Shown piece by piece: positions 1 through 7,149 of a stretch of 20,226 bases of DNA; the stretch's first letter is position 1; each line of letters starts with the position of its first letter. The notes beneath the pieces are model-generated. The model ran no database searches and was not told the origin of the DNA. It worked only from the letters and a program-made list of their open reading frames with translations. The DNA is from Pyrobaculum sp. Lineage in GTDB: Archaea; Thermoproteota; Thermoprotei; Thermoproteales; Thermoproteaceae. The DNA is taken from contig WYEI01000232.1 of the NCBI GenBank assembly GCA_009903905.1, positions 1 to 20,226 of the forward strand, written 5' to 3'. Made by a program: the position numbers and the translations under genes.

Positions 1-1263
1 CACGAGGAGGTGTTGTTTCCCGTGTTTATCCCCTACGAGTTTTTCGGTAAGGAGTCGCAACACATACGGGGTTTCGAGAAGGAGGTGTTTTGGGTTTCTA
101 AAGGCGGCGAGGCCGGCGAGAGGCTTGTGCTGAGGCCTACGTCAGAAACAGCCATTATGCCTATGGTGAAGCTGTGGATACAAGACTACAAGGACCTCCC
201 GCTTAGGCTGTATCAAATCGTCAGCGTGTTTAGGGCGGAGACTAAGATGACGCATCCCATGATCCGGCTGAGGGAGATCAGCATGTTTAAAGAGGCGCAT
301 ACGGTGCATGTAGATAGGGAAGACGCCGAGAGACAGGTGCGCGAGGCCGTGGAGATATACAGGCGGATTTTTGACGAGATGTGTCTGGCGTATATGATAA
401 ATAAGCGGCCCGACTGGGACAAGTTCGCCGGGGCTGAGTACACAATTGCCTTCGACACGGTCCTCCCCGACGGCAGGACGTTGCAGATAGGCACGGTACA
501 CTACCTGGGGACTAACTTCACGCGTGTTTTCGAGTTGGAGTATCTAGACGCCGACGGCGTTAGGAAGCTTGCCCACACCACGTCCTACGGCATATCGGAG
601 AGAAGCATCGCCGCCATGCTCATCACACACGGCGACGACGCAGGCACCACGTTGCCGCCTAGTCTGGCCCCGATACAGGCGGTTGTTGTGCCGATATTCT
701 ACGGCGAAGAGGAGTTGCCTACGATAATGCCTACGGTGGAGGAGGCGGCAAAGGCGCTCACGGGCGCCGGCATCCGCGTCTATGTCGATGACAGAAGGGA
801 CAAGACCCCGGGCTGGAAGTTCTACTACTGGGAGCTCAAGGGCGTGCCCCTCAGGGTGGAGATAGGGAAGCGCGACGTTGAGAAGAGGCAGGTGGTCGTC
901 ACGCGTAGAGACACCCTCGAGAAATACGCCGTAAAGCTCGACGAGCTTGTAGACGCCGTGGGGGCCTTGATGAGGGCTGTGGGAGATAGCCTGCGGAGGA
1001 GGGCCTGGGACGAGCTGAAAAACAGAATTGTGCGGGTGGTGGACGTGGAGGCCGCGAAAAACGCCATCAACAGCGGGAAGGTGGTTGAGGTGCCGTGGAG
1101 CGGCGACAACGAGTGCGGCGTCAAGATCCAAGAGCTCATAGGCGCGGAGAGCTTAGGCATCCCCCTGGATGAAGACGCGTCGGTGGGCGGATACGACCTG
1201 CGCGACTTGGCGTGTAGGGAGAAACGCGCCGAGATTTGGCTTAGGCTGTCTCAACGCTATTGA
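1..1263 (+). CDS. proS: Prolyl-tRNA synthetase, 5' end missing
   Basis: Class II aminoacyl-tRNA synthetase that charges tRNA-Pro in the cytoplasm. The frame is open from base 1, so the gene starts upstream of the window and perhaps 60-70 residues are missing (archaeal ProRS is about 480 aa; 420 codons are here). Visible are the RPTSETAI loop, the motif 2 region [16 protein letters not shown] followed by FKEAHTVH, and the motif 3 region [20 protein letters not shown], all characteristic of archaeal/eukaryotic-type ProRS. The anticodon-binding domain follows. The C-terminal extension normally carries a four-Cys zinc site, but here only ECG and ACRE cysteines are evident and the expected WCG reads WSG, so the site looks half lost. 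The frame ends TGA, with a hairpin-rich gap after it and the convergent PaRep2b-like gene beyond. The family call is firm. Confidence 0.96.
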   Translation, partial: HEEVLFPVFIPYEFFGKESQHIRGFEKEVFWVSKGGEAGERLVLRPTSETAIMPMVKLWIQDYKDLPLRLYQIVSVFRAETKMTHPMIRLREISMFKEAHTVHVDREDAERQVREAVEIYRRIFDEMCLAYMINKRPDWDKFAGAEYTIAFDTVLPDGRTLQIGTVHYLGTNFTRVFELEYLDADGVRKLAHTTSYGISERSIAAMLITHGDDAGTTLPPSLAPIQAVVVPIFYGEEELPTIMPTVEEAAKALTGAGIRVYVDDRRDKTPGWKFYYWELKGVPLRVEIGKRDVEKRQVVVTRRDTLEKYAVKLDELVDAVGALMRAVGDSLRRRAWDELKNRIVRVVDVEAAKNAINSGKVVEVPWSGDNECGVKIQELIGAESLGIPLDEDASVGGYDLRDLACREKRAEIWLRLSQRY

Positions 1264-1402
1264 GCAAGAAAAATTTAAAAACTACTTCAGTAGAGGCGCT
1301 ACGTCTCCTAAGCGCCTACGCGGCGCGCGGAAAGCCGTAGGTCAAATCCGCCGACCCATCATTATTCTTTATGCAATGGGAAATATTAAACGGATTCCGC
1401 CG
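1264..1402. other. Intergenic gap with overlapping hairpins
   Basis: This 139-nt gap lies between two convergent genes. It begins with an A/T box (1269-1280, aaaatttaaaa) that resembles an archaeal TATA element. Two hairpins follow. The first pairs AGGCGCT (1294-1300) with AGCGCCT (1311-1317) over a 10-nt loop. The second pairs CCTAC (1315-1319) with GTAGG (1337-1341), then, after a 2-nt bulge, GGC (1322-1324) with GCC (1334-1336). They share bases 1315-1317 and so cannot form together. It may be a small RNA or a structured 3' end. I found no tRNA fold and no convincing C/D boxes. Confidence 0.4.
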
Positions 1403-4400
1403 TCACCGGCTACTCCACCTCTCTATCGCCTCCCTCAACTCCTCGTACCGCGCCAAGGCGTCAATGTGCCTCCCAGCTCCTCCGATCCTCGTCAAGCCGT
1501 CGGGCCTCTCTGCGACGCTTGGTCTCTCCCCCGTCAACACCTCAACGAGCTTGACAGCCCTCGCCACAGCCTCCCCACCCCTCACGTAAAACATAAGACG
1601 CCTCGCGCCGCCTCTATCGCGGTAGAAAGTAATCTTGTACTCCCCCACGGCGCCGTCTACCTCCGCCCTTAGCGTAATGTACAGCTTGTCGTCTTTCTCC
1701 TCGGTCTTTACGTCCAGCACCTTGACGCCGTCTTTCTCCAGACCCGCGAGGCGGAGGGCGCCCCGGCTCCTGCCCTCCTCCAACAGCGCTTCCAGCTTTC
1801 TAAGGACTTCGGCGCCCCTCTTCTTAGCTTTTTCTTTGAGGAATTTGAGGAACCCCGCGGCCTTCGGTCTCTGCCCCTCTTTGCCGTATGTCGAGACCCA
1901 CGCGAGGCGCCTCACCCCCTCGGCCAGGAGGTAGACGTGCCCCCTTTCCCCACCCCACCGCACAGTGAAGTGTACGCCCTCCACGAGGCCCATGGCCTTG
2001 AACTCTCTCGCCACCTCCTCCAAAGACTCCCGGCTGGTGGAGCTGAAGCGTACCACCAACACGCCCTCCACAAGCCTCACCATGAACTTCTTCCCCTCCC
2101 ACGCCGCCATTCCCTTCTCCAGCTTCTCCAGCCAACGTCTGGCCTTCTTCTCATCAACCCAGCCTTTGTCGCGCGCCGTCTTGACAATCTCGGCGAGGGC
2201 TTCCCTAAGCTCCTCGTGCCCAGCCGCAAGCTTATCGGTGGTGGCTCTGACTTGCCACACGTCCTCGTTACCCACCTTTTTCACCTCTGCGTTGACGCCC
2301 GCTCGCTTTAGCAGGCGGGCCGCAAGCTCGGCGCGGCTCCGGTCCGTCGATAGGAACTGGAGCTCCACCTTGTTCTCACGCAGATATACGTTGTACTTCA
2401 CGGCGACGCCAGCCTCTGAGAGGGTCAAATCGGCGGAGACGTTTCTCTTGGTCCGCCTTATGCTGTTCTTGTCGAGTTGCACCTCTACCTGGGTCTCTTT
2501 CATGAATTCGTTGAACTTTTCGCTTAAATACTCTCCGCCGTCTGAGGGCGCGGAGACGGCGAGGAGGCGTTTAAACTTCGCCGCGTCTTCGCCGTAGGCG
2601 GCTATGCGATATACGCCCTCGCCTATGTACACCCGCACGCCCAACTTCAGCTCGTCGGGCAGGAGCTGGTTGAGCAGATGCAGTGTGGCTAGGCGCAGAA
2701 GCGCGGCACCTCCGCCAAGCTCTCCACCGACAGTCAGCCAAACATCATATGGCCCCACTGCGCCGTCTCCCGCCAACGCCGTGGCATACATCTCGCCGAA
2801 GAGGAGCAACGCCTCCTCTCTGTCGAACTCGCCTCTCAGCGCCTTGTCCAGCATGACCAGCTCAAGAGCTGGAGCGACGAACTTCCTCACCACCGCATCC
2901 CTAGCGCAATCCCTCGTGAGGCAGTACACATTGGGATCTTCGCCGCTTAGGACGCGCCTTACAATGCCCCAGACCTCTTTATTAGAGACACCGACCAGCT
3001 TCTCCGCCAACTTGTTGATGTGCTTCTCTGCATATTGCTTATGCCTTTCTGCGTAGTAGATAATCAGCCTGGCCAGCTCTTTGGCGAAGTCGCCTGCTAT
3101 CCTCCCACCGCTTAGATCCTCCACAGCCTTCGCCAGCATCTTGATCCGCTCTTCACGCCACTCACTGTCGTTTTTACCTCTCTTCGCCTCGGCGAAGTGG
3201 GCAAGGAGCGCCAGCTCGCTCAGCATCCTCCTCGCCAGCCCCTCCCTCTCCATGTCGCTCATCCCCTTGGGGCCAATCCAAGGCTTTAACTCATCGGCCA
3301 GCTCCTCGACCTTTTTCAACACCCAGCTCCAGTCTATGGCGTCCACAAGCTCCCGCCAGTTGTTAACGGTATGGCCTAGCAGAGACTTCAGCCAACTGCT
3401 CCCCCTCAAGATCTCGTCTTCCCTCTCGCGGGACCAATACGCAACGACAGCCAGCTTGATGCCCTCCCTCGTGACGATGGCCTTGCCGCTGAACCACTTC
3501 GGCCCGCCGAGGAGGCCGAAGTACCACCTCAACTGCCAGGGATGAACGGTGCCAGCCACTATCTGTCTCCAAGATGTTGATACGTCTGTGGCGAGCCACT
3601 CCACATACTGCGGCGCCGTGTCCATCCCCGAGAGGTCTGGCGCCATTCTCATCGCCTCCTCCACACGACGCCTCAGCTCCTCCTCGCTGACATTGAAGTA
3701 AGCCACCTCCCCTATCCACAACTCGCCGACGAAGGCCTCGACGACGCCGTACGCCCTAAACACCTGGAACCCCCTCTCGACGCGTCCCTTTTTGCCTCTC
3801 TTCTCGACGGGTCTAAACTTGAGATCCGCTTCTCCGTATCCACTCAAGAACCACAGAAGCACAGAGGCGGCCCTATCCTCCCAGTCTACCGCCCCCTTAG
3901 GCGAGCGGGACGGGTCGACGCTTTCGCCGCGTTTCTTGGCGATCCCTTTGGCCTTGTCGTAGGCGCCCTTCGGCGTCAGTAACACAACATCCGCCAGAGC
4001 CCCTTTCCCCATAAGCAACGTCGCCGCGTGTCCGTACAACCCGCCTCTGGTGATTGAAAGAAGGGCGGCGTAGGCCTTAGTCCCCATATTGACGTCTCCT
4101 AATTCATAGAGCTCATTGCGCCTCGCCTTCGCCAGCTCCTCCGCCTCGCCCAAGTCCACCTCCAGAAGTTGCTTGAGCTTGTCGAGGATGTTAGGCTTCT
4201 CTTTATAGAAGTCGCTCTGCGAGTACAACACCAACACCCTGTTCAGCTCCTCTATCACCTCCTCCGCCACCTCCTCAAGCCCCCTCTGCGACCCGCGGAG
4301 TCTCTTCGCCTCTTCTGCCGCCACAGTGAACTCCTGCCTCTCAACCAGACCCTTCGCCCATTTGTACAGCTCAGCCCACTCCCTATACGCCTCGGCGTTG

Positions 4401-5116
4401 TTGATCAGCGCCTTATAGAGCACAAGAGTGGCGATTACGGCGGCGTCTTTCTCCGCCTCGTCTTTGACATTCATCAATGCCTTCCTCAACTCCACCAAGG
4501 GCCTGGGCAGATTCGGCGACTTCGCCAGCCTTAGAAGCGCCTCATACGGCCTCTCTTTATTCAGAGGGGCATTGATGACCTCGTTAATGACGTTTTCGTC
4601 CACCCTCCACCTCTCGTATCTCTCGGCCAGCGCCTTAAACCTCTCCGCCGCCTTCCCGCCGGCATCAGCCAGCCCAGCCACAAACGGCGGCATGCCCACG
4701 GCGGCATGCGCAAGCTTCTCCAGCTCAATCAAACCCCACAGATTCAACGCGGCAGACAGCGCAACCACCCCAGCCGCCACAGCCGCCATCAAGAAGAGGT
4801 AGGCTTTGTGTTCATCCACCCAAGCCAGCATCCTCGTGACGGCTTCCACGAAGAGCTCCACGAGGCGTTGAACCGTGACTTTCACCCGCTCAAACACCTC
4901 CTTCGCCCCCTCATACAGCGCCTTGGCGGCCTTCTGCACGTACTGCACAGCCTCCCTAAACTGACCCACCTCGGCGAGGACAACAGCCGAAGCGACGGAG
5001 GAAACCACAGCCTCTGAATACAGCCCACGACGCACGGAATAAAGCGCCGCCGAGAGTCCAGCTGTGGCGGCTTCTCCACGTCTACGCCACACCCCCATGC
5101 GGCGATTTAAAAACAA
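1403..5116 (-). CDS. PaREP2b-like repeat-family protein, full length
   Basis: Long protein (1237 aa) that I assign to the PaRep2b family of Pyrobaculum and relatives; its function is unknown. Visible features: a basic N-terminus, helical segments, one strongly hydrophobic stretch at about residues 105-130 that could span a membrane, long Glu/Lys/Ala-rich helical regions, and a C-terminal third (about 894-1237) that looks like two or three diverged copies of an alpha/beta unit. Family-typical wording is present, such as ATTDKLAAGHEELREALAEI and the closing LTGERP...RYEELREAIERW. The first codon is TTG (5116); an ATG at 5098 (MGVWRRR) is an equally good start. It is one uninterrupted frame, which is notable because the family is known for frameshifts and internal stops. 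It stands head-to-head with a decayed PaRep2a-like gene, and a remnant of the same C-terminus occurs at 14481-14699. The assignment rests on recall of the family, not on a search. Confidence 0.82.
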   Translation of the reverse strand: MFLNRRMGVWRRRGEAATAGLSAALYSVRRGLYSEAVVSSVASAVVLAEVGQFREAVQYVQKAAKALYEGAKEVFERVKVTVQRLVELFVEAVTRMLAWVDEHKAYLFLMAAVAAGVVALSAALNLWGLIELEKLAHAAVGMPPFVAGLADAGGKAAERFKALAERYERWRVDENVINEVINAPLNKERPYEALLRLAKSPNLPRPLVELRKALMNVKDEAEKDAAVIATLVLYKALINNAEAYREWAELYKWAKGLVERQEFTVAAEEAKRLRGSQRGLEEVAEEVIEELNRVLVLYSQSDFYKEKPNILDKLKQLLEVDLGEAEELAKARRNELYELGDVNMGTKAYAALLSITRGGLYGHAATLLMGKGALADVVLLTPKGAYDKAKGIAKKRGESVDPSRSPKGAVDWEDRAASVLLWFLSGYGEADLKFRPVEKRGKKGRVERGFQVFRAYGVVEAFVGELWIGEVAYFNVSEEELRRRVEEAMRMAPDLSGMDTAPQYVEWLATDVSTSWRQIVAGTVHPWQLRWYFGLLGGPKWFSGKAIVTREGIKLAVVAYWSREREDEILRGSSWLKSLLGHTVNNWRELVDAIDWSWVLKKVEELADELKPWIGPKGMSDMEREGLARRMLSELALLAHFAEAKRGKNDSEWREERIKMLAKAVEDLSGGRIAGDFAKELARLIIYYAERHKQYAEKHINKLAEKLVGVSNKEVWGIVRRVLSGEDPNVYCLTRDCARDAVVRKFVAPALELVMLDKALRGEFDREEALLLFGEMYATALAGDGAVGPYDVWLTVGGELGGGAALLRLATLHLLNQLLPDELKLGVRVYIGEGVYRIAAYGEDAAKFKRLLAVSAPSDGGEYLSEKFNEFMKETQVEVQLDKNSIRRTKRNVSADLTLSEAGVAVKYNVYLRENKVELQFLSTDRSRAELAARLLKRAGVNAEVKKVGNEDVWQVRATTDKLAAGHEELREALAEIVKTARDKGWVDEKKARRWLEKLEKGMAAWEGKKFMVRLVEGVLVVRFSSTSRESLEEVAREFKAMGLVEGVHFTVRWGGERGHVYLLAEGVRRLAWVSTYGKEGQRPKAAGFLKFLKEKAKKRGAEVLRKLEALLEEGRSRGALRLAGLEKDGVKVLDVKTEEKDDKLYITLRAEVDGAVGEYKITFYRDRGGARRLMFYVRGGEAVARAVKLVEVLTGERPSVAERPDGLTRIGGAGRHIDALARYEELREAIERWSSR

Positions 5117-5590
5117 CTATACGCAAAGAAAACAGCTGAGAATTAGAAGAGAGACGATAGAGAGGCTTAGGGAGCCGCCCCCGCCGCCTCCGCCCGACCC
5201 GGCGGAGGAGTTGTTGAAGGAGTGGCCGAAGCTGAGACATTCGGCGTGGAGTGGGTGAAGAAGTGGCTGGATCTTAGGGATAGGCTGGTGGAGATTGCCA
5301 AGACACTGCGTAAATTCCCGTGGATAGTTGATGTAGTGAGGCAGAGGCAGATGGGCATCCTCCACCCGTACACAGTGGAGGTGTATGTAGCTAGGGACGG
5401 GTCTGAGGTATGTCTCTCGCTAAACCCGCCTAAGGCGTACTGTGCCCAAAACGGAGCCGTGAGAGAGACAAGGCTGGAGCTGGCCTTCGGCAGGTACGAA
5501 GTATATGAAGACAAGATTAGAGAGGTGTACCGCCCCAAGGGCCTGCTGGCATTCGCCGCGGCGGCGGGGGGATACGTAAGACTGCTCTAG
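5097..5590 (+). pseudogene. PaREP2a-like gene, truncated and frameshifted (copy A)
   Basis: Relative of the intact gene at 14712-15329. An upstream frame (from ATG 5097) encodes IERLREPPPPPPPDPAEELL and EWPKL, then runs into a stop at 5256-5258. The matching continuation, EWVKKWLDLR to the end, lies one frame over and is open from GTG 5222 to 5590. Aligned with copy B, the segment after EWPKL has 11 nt where copy B has 12, so one base is missing at about 5235-5240. The first 50 or so residues of copy B (from SDRFDVGVWYEY) have no counterpart; homology begins near 5132, where the divergent 2b gene starts. From EWV onward I count 86 of 113 identical residues. A 122-aa protein from GTG 5222 is possible, so a working C-terminal domain cannot be excluded. 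Confidence 0.7.
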
Positions 5591-5611
5591 CCCCTTTTTC
5601 TTCATTTTTTC
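5591..5611 (+). terminator. Oligo-T tracts after PaREP2a copy A
   Basis: Immediately after the TAG stop come two T runs (5595-5599 and 5605-5610) separated by CTTCA. Archaeal RNA polymerase terminates at such T-rich tracts without needing a hairpin. The position at the end of copy A, before the S26e promoter, fits a terminator. Confidence 0.5.
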
Positions 5612-5745
5612 CCGCCGCGCAACTCCTCGCTCAAGTCATCCCGGCGCCGAGGCACAGCCGGTGCCTCCCCGCATACGCCTACCCCTGAACATGACGCCGA
5701 GCGGCACCCCCAGATACCTAAAGAAGTCCGCAAGTAGAAGACCCT
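5612..5745. other. Noncoding spacer with a perfect hairpin
   Basis: No credible reading frame lies between the T tracts and the S26e promoter. The clearest structure is a perfect inverted repeat, GAGGCAC (5649-5655) and GTGCCTC (5661-5667), around a 5-nt loop AGCCG. The surroundings are GC-rich compared with neighbouring spacers. It may be a fragment of a structured RNA, a decayed end of the PaREP2 locus, or nothing. I did not find C/D box or tRNA signatures. Confidence 0.35.
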
Positions 5746-5758
5746 AAAAATTTAAAAA
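5746..5758 (+). promoter_or_regulatory. TATA box of the S26e-trmY operon
   Basis: The A/T run aaaaatttaaaaa is centred about 25 nt before the GTG start at 5778, the spacing expected when transcription starts at or next to the start codon (leaderless mRNA). Confidence 0.6.
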
Positions 5759-5777
5759 CCGTTCTAATAAAGGGGTT

Positions 5778-6074
5778 GTGCCGAAGAAGAGGAAAAACAG
5801 AGGCCGTAAGAAGGGCGGTAAGGGACGAGAGCCGTATGTATATTGCGATAACTGTGGAAAGGTAACGCCGAGGTCTAAGTCGGTGAGGTTGACCGTCCCC
5901 TACTCCCCCGTGCCGCCCGACTTGGCCAGAGAGCTTGAGAAGCAGGGCGTCATCATATCGCGGTACTTGGTAACTAAGCGCTACTGCATTAATTGCGCCG
6001 TGTTCTTCGGCATAATCAAGGTGCGTCCCAGGGAGGAGCGGAAGAAGAGGGTGCCGCTTCAACAAGTCATTTGA
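5778..6074 (+). CDS. rps26e: Ribosomal protein S26e
   Basis: Small-subunit ribosomal protein of archaea and eukaryotes that sits near the mRNA exit channel. The 98-aa product has the usual very basic N-terminus (PKKRKNRGRKKGGKGRE) and two Cys pairs, YCDNC (C23, C26) and YCINC (C70, C73), the zinc-binding pattern of the family. The usual length of archaeal S26e is about 100 aa. GTG at 5778 is the start because the basic segment follows it directly and a TATA box lies about 25 nt upstream. Its TGA stop overlaps the TTG start of the next gene by four bases, which suggests one mRNA and coupled translation. Confidence 0.95.
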   Translation: MPKKRKNRGRKKGGKGREPYVYCDNCGKVTPRSKSVRLTVPYSPVPPDLARELEKQGVIISRYLVTKRYCINCAVFFGIIKVRPREERKKRVPLQQVI

Positions 6075-6550
6075 GTGCTTTTTTGATAAAAAGCGACGTC
6101 GCGTGTCCTTGGTCTATCGACGTCAATAGCCTAGTCAAGAGCAGATTCGACGTCCTTGTGGATTTTGTAGTGGAGTCTCTCCGCGGCGGCGTGAGCGAGG
6201 TGTATGTAATGTTATGCGAAGGGACGACATACCGCATAATGTCCGTGCCCTCCAGCCGGGCGCGCGCGGTTGCCTCTTGGCTCCTAACGCAGGAGTCGTT
6301 TAAGGCCGATTTACGCGCCATCTCGGCCAGGTACAGACATGTGTACTATCTACATGAAAGCGGTAGAGACATCTCAGATGTGCGTCTGGAGGGCGGCGGC
6401 TTGTTCATCTTCGGCGACCACGACGGCCTTTCGCCGGAGGACGAGGAGCTTCTGTCTAGACGCGCTATATGGATCTCGCTTGGGCCGTTGCCGTATATGT
6501 CTTGGCAAGCCGCGGCGTATGTGGCGTACGTGCTTAAGAGACTATCTTAA
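6071..6550 (+). CDS. trmY: TrmY-like tRNA pseudouridine-54 methyltransferase
   Basis: SPOUT-superfamily enzyme, by homology the one that methylates N1 of pseudouridine 54 in the T loop of archaeal tRNAs using S-adenosylmethionine. The C-terminal half matches the family: HVYYLHESGRDISDV, then IFGDHDGLSPEDEELL and ISLGPL, which is the knotted AdoMet-binding region (compare IGDH and ISLSPL in the Methanocaldococcus protein). At 159 aa it is shorter than the roughly 200-aa euryarchaeal enzymes, with the loss in the N-terminal and middle part. The NHC motif near the end of those enzymes reads MSWQA here. The start is TTG 6071 inside the S26e stop (TTGA overlap). The open frame extends further upstream, but only as shadow of S26e. 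The family call is good; activity is inferred. Confidence 0.8.
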   Translation: MSAFLIKSDVACPWSIDVNSLVKSRFDVLVDFVVESLRGGVSEVYVMLCEGTTYRIMSVPSSRARAVASWLLTQESFKADLRAISARYRHVYYLHESGRDISDVRLEGGGLFIFGDHDGLSPEDEELLSRRAIWISLGPLPYMSWQAAAYVAYVLKRLS

Positions 6551-6569
6551 TTAACGGGTATAATCGTCA

Positions 6570-7130
6570 GTGGTTTCCGAAAAGCTGAGGAGGGTCGTGA
6601 ACTTGGACAGGATAGGGAGACGCATCCCCCTGAGCCCAAACCTGCTCACGTTGGCGTCTGGGCTAGTCGCTTGGGGCGGCGTGCCTCTGGTGCTGATCTA
6701 CGGCTTCCCGCCGTGGCTGTTCATATTGGTCTCTGGTCTGCTAGACGGGCTAGACGGCGCAGTCGCCAGAGGCAGAGGCGTAGTCTCCAGAGGGGGGGCT
6801 TTTCTGGACTCGTTTCTCGACAGATATTCCGACGCCGCGTATTTAGCCTACTTCTGGGGGCGCGTGGATCCGTTGGTGATCTACGTCGCTTTGGTGGGGA
6901 CCTACGCGATAAGCTACGCACGGTGCAGAGGGGAGGCGCTCGGCGTAGAGGTTAGGGGCGTGGGGTTTATGGAACGCGGCGAGAGGGTTGCCTACCTTTT
7001 CCTGGTTGCAGTCGCGGCCTCCGCCTTTCCCCTCCTTGTCTCGCCCCTTCTCTATCTATACACGGCGTTGGTGAGCGCGGCGGCTCTCTACAGAGGCTTC
7101 GCTGTGTTTAGAAGGCTAAGTTTTAAATAG
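6570..7130 (+). CDS. CDP-alcohol phosphatidyltransferase, probably archaetidylinositol-phosphate type
   Basis: Integral membrane enzyme that moves a phospho-archaeol group from a CDP-activated lipid to a polar alcohol, making a membrane headgroup. The 186-aa protein carries the complete signature D59-x2-D62-G63-x2-A66-R67-x8-G76-x3-D80-x3-D84, whose aspartates bind the metal and CDP. Hydrophobic segments surround it (about 26-58, 88-114, 134-178). The N-terminal GRRIPLSPNLLT segment resembles archaetidylinositol-phosphate synthases, but the alcohol cannot be fixed from sequence. Start GTG 6570, 19 nt after trmY. The only A/T box is TTAATTAA (6547-6554), slightly close to the start, so readthrough from the trmY mRNA is also possible. 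It fits with the other lipid genes in the window. Confidence 0.88.
   Translation: MVSEKLRRVVNLDRIGRRIPLSPNLLTLASGLVAWGGVPLVLIYGFPPWLFILVSGLLDGLDGAVARGRGVVSRGGAFLDSFLDRYSDAAYLAYFWGRVDPLVIYVALVGTYAISYARCRGEALGVEVRGVGFMERGERVAYLFLVAVAASAFPLLVSPLLYLYTALVSAAALYRGFAVFRRLSFK
7121..7128 (+). promoter_or_regulatory. TATA box of the 7150 gene
   Basis: The box ttttaaat is centred about 25 nt before GTG 7150 and runs into the stop codon of the phosphatidyltransferase gene. The spacing fits a leaderless transcript. Confidence 0.5.
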
Positions 7131-7149
7131 TGGGTCTGGTTGGCGCATA

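Noticed and set aside
962..1022. TTGATGA and CTGA about 50 nt apart inside proS as a C/D sRNA
   Set aside because: It lies within coding sequence, internal D' and C' boxes are missing and the terminal stem is absent.
544..1131. Long minus-strand frames inside proS, and similar antisense frames in PaREP2b, polB1 and the HMG-CoA genes
   Set aside because: In GC-rich DNA such shadows are common. They carry His/Arg/Pro-rich or Ser-rich products with no motifs, and the opposite strand holds clear genes.
1260..1365. Possible tRNA or C/D box RNA (sequence ggtcaaatccgcc resembles a T arm; ATGATGG and CTGA on the minus strand)
   Set aside because: The T-stem halves do not pair and no acceptor stem exists. 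The C box is imperfect, internal boxes are missing and the spacing is too long.
1169..1672. Open frame of 167 codons on the plus strand across the proS end and the 1264-1402 gap
   Set aside because: It overlaps proS in another frame and then runs antisense to the PaREP2b end. Its product is Arg/Pro-rich without family features.
5993..6070. Upstream extension of the trmY frame
   Set aside because: It lies wholly inside S26e in another frame; the TTG at 6071 gives the family-like N-terminus.
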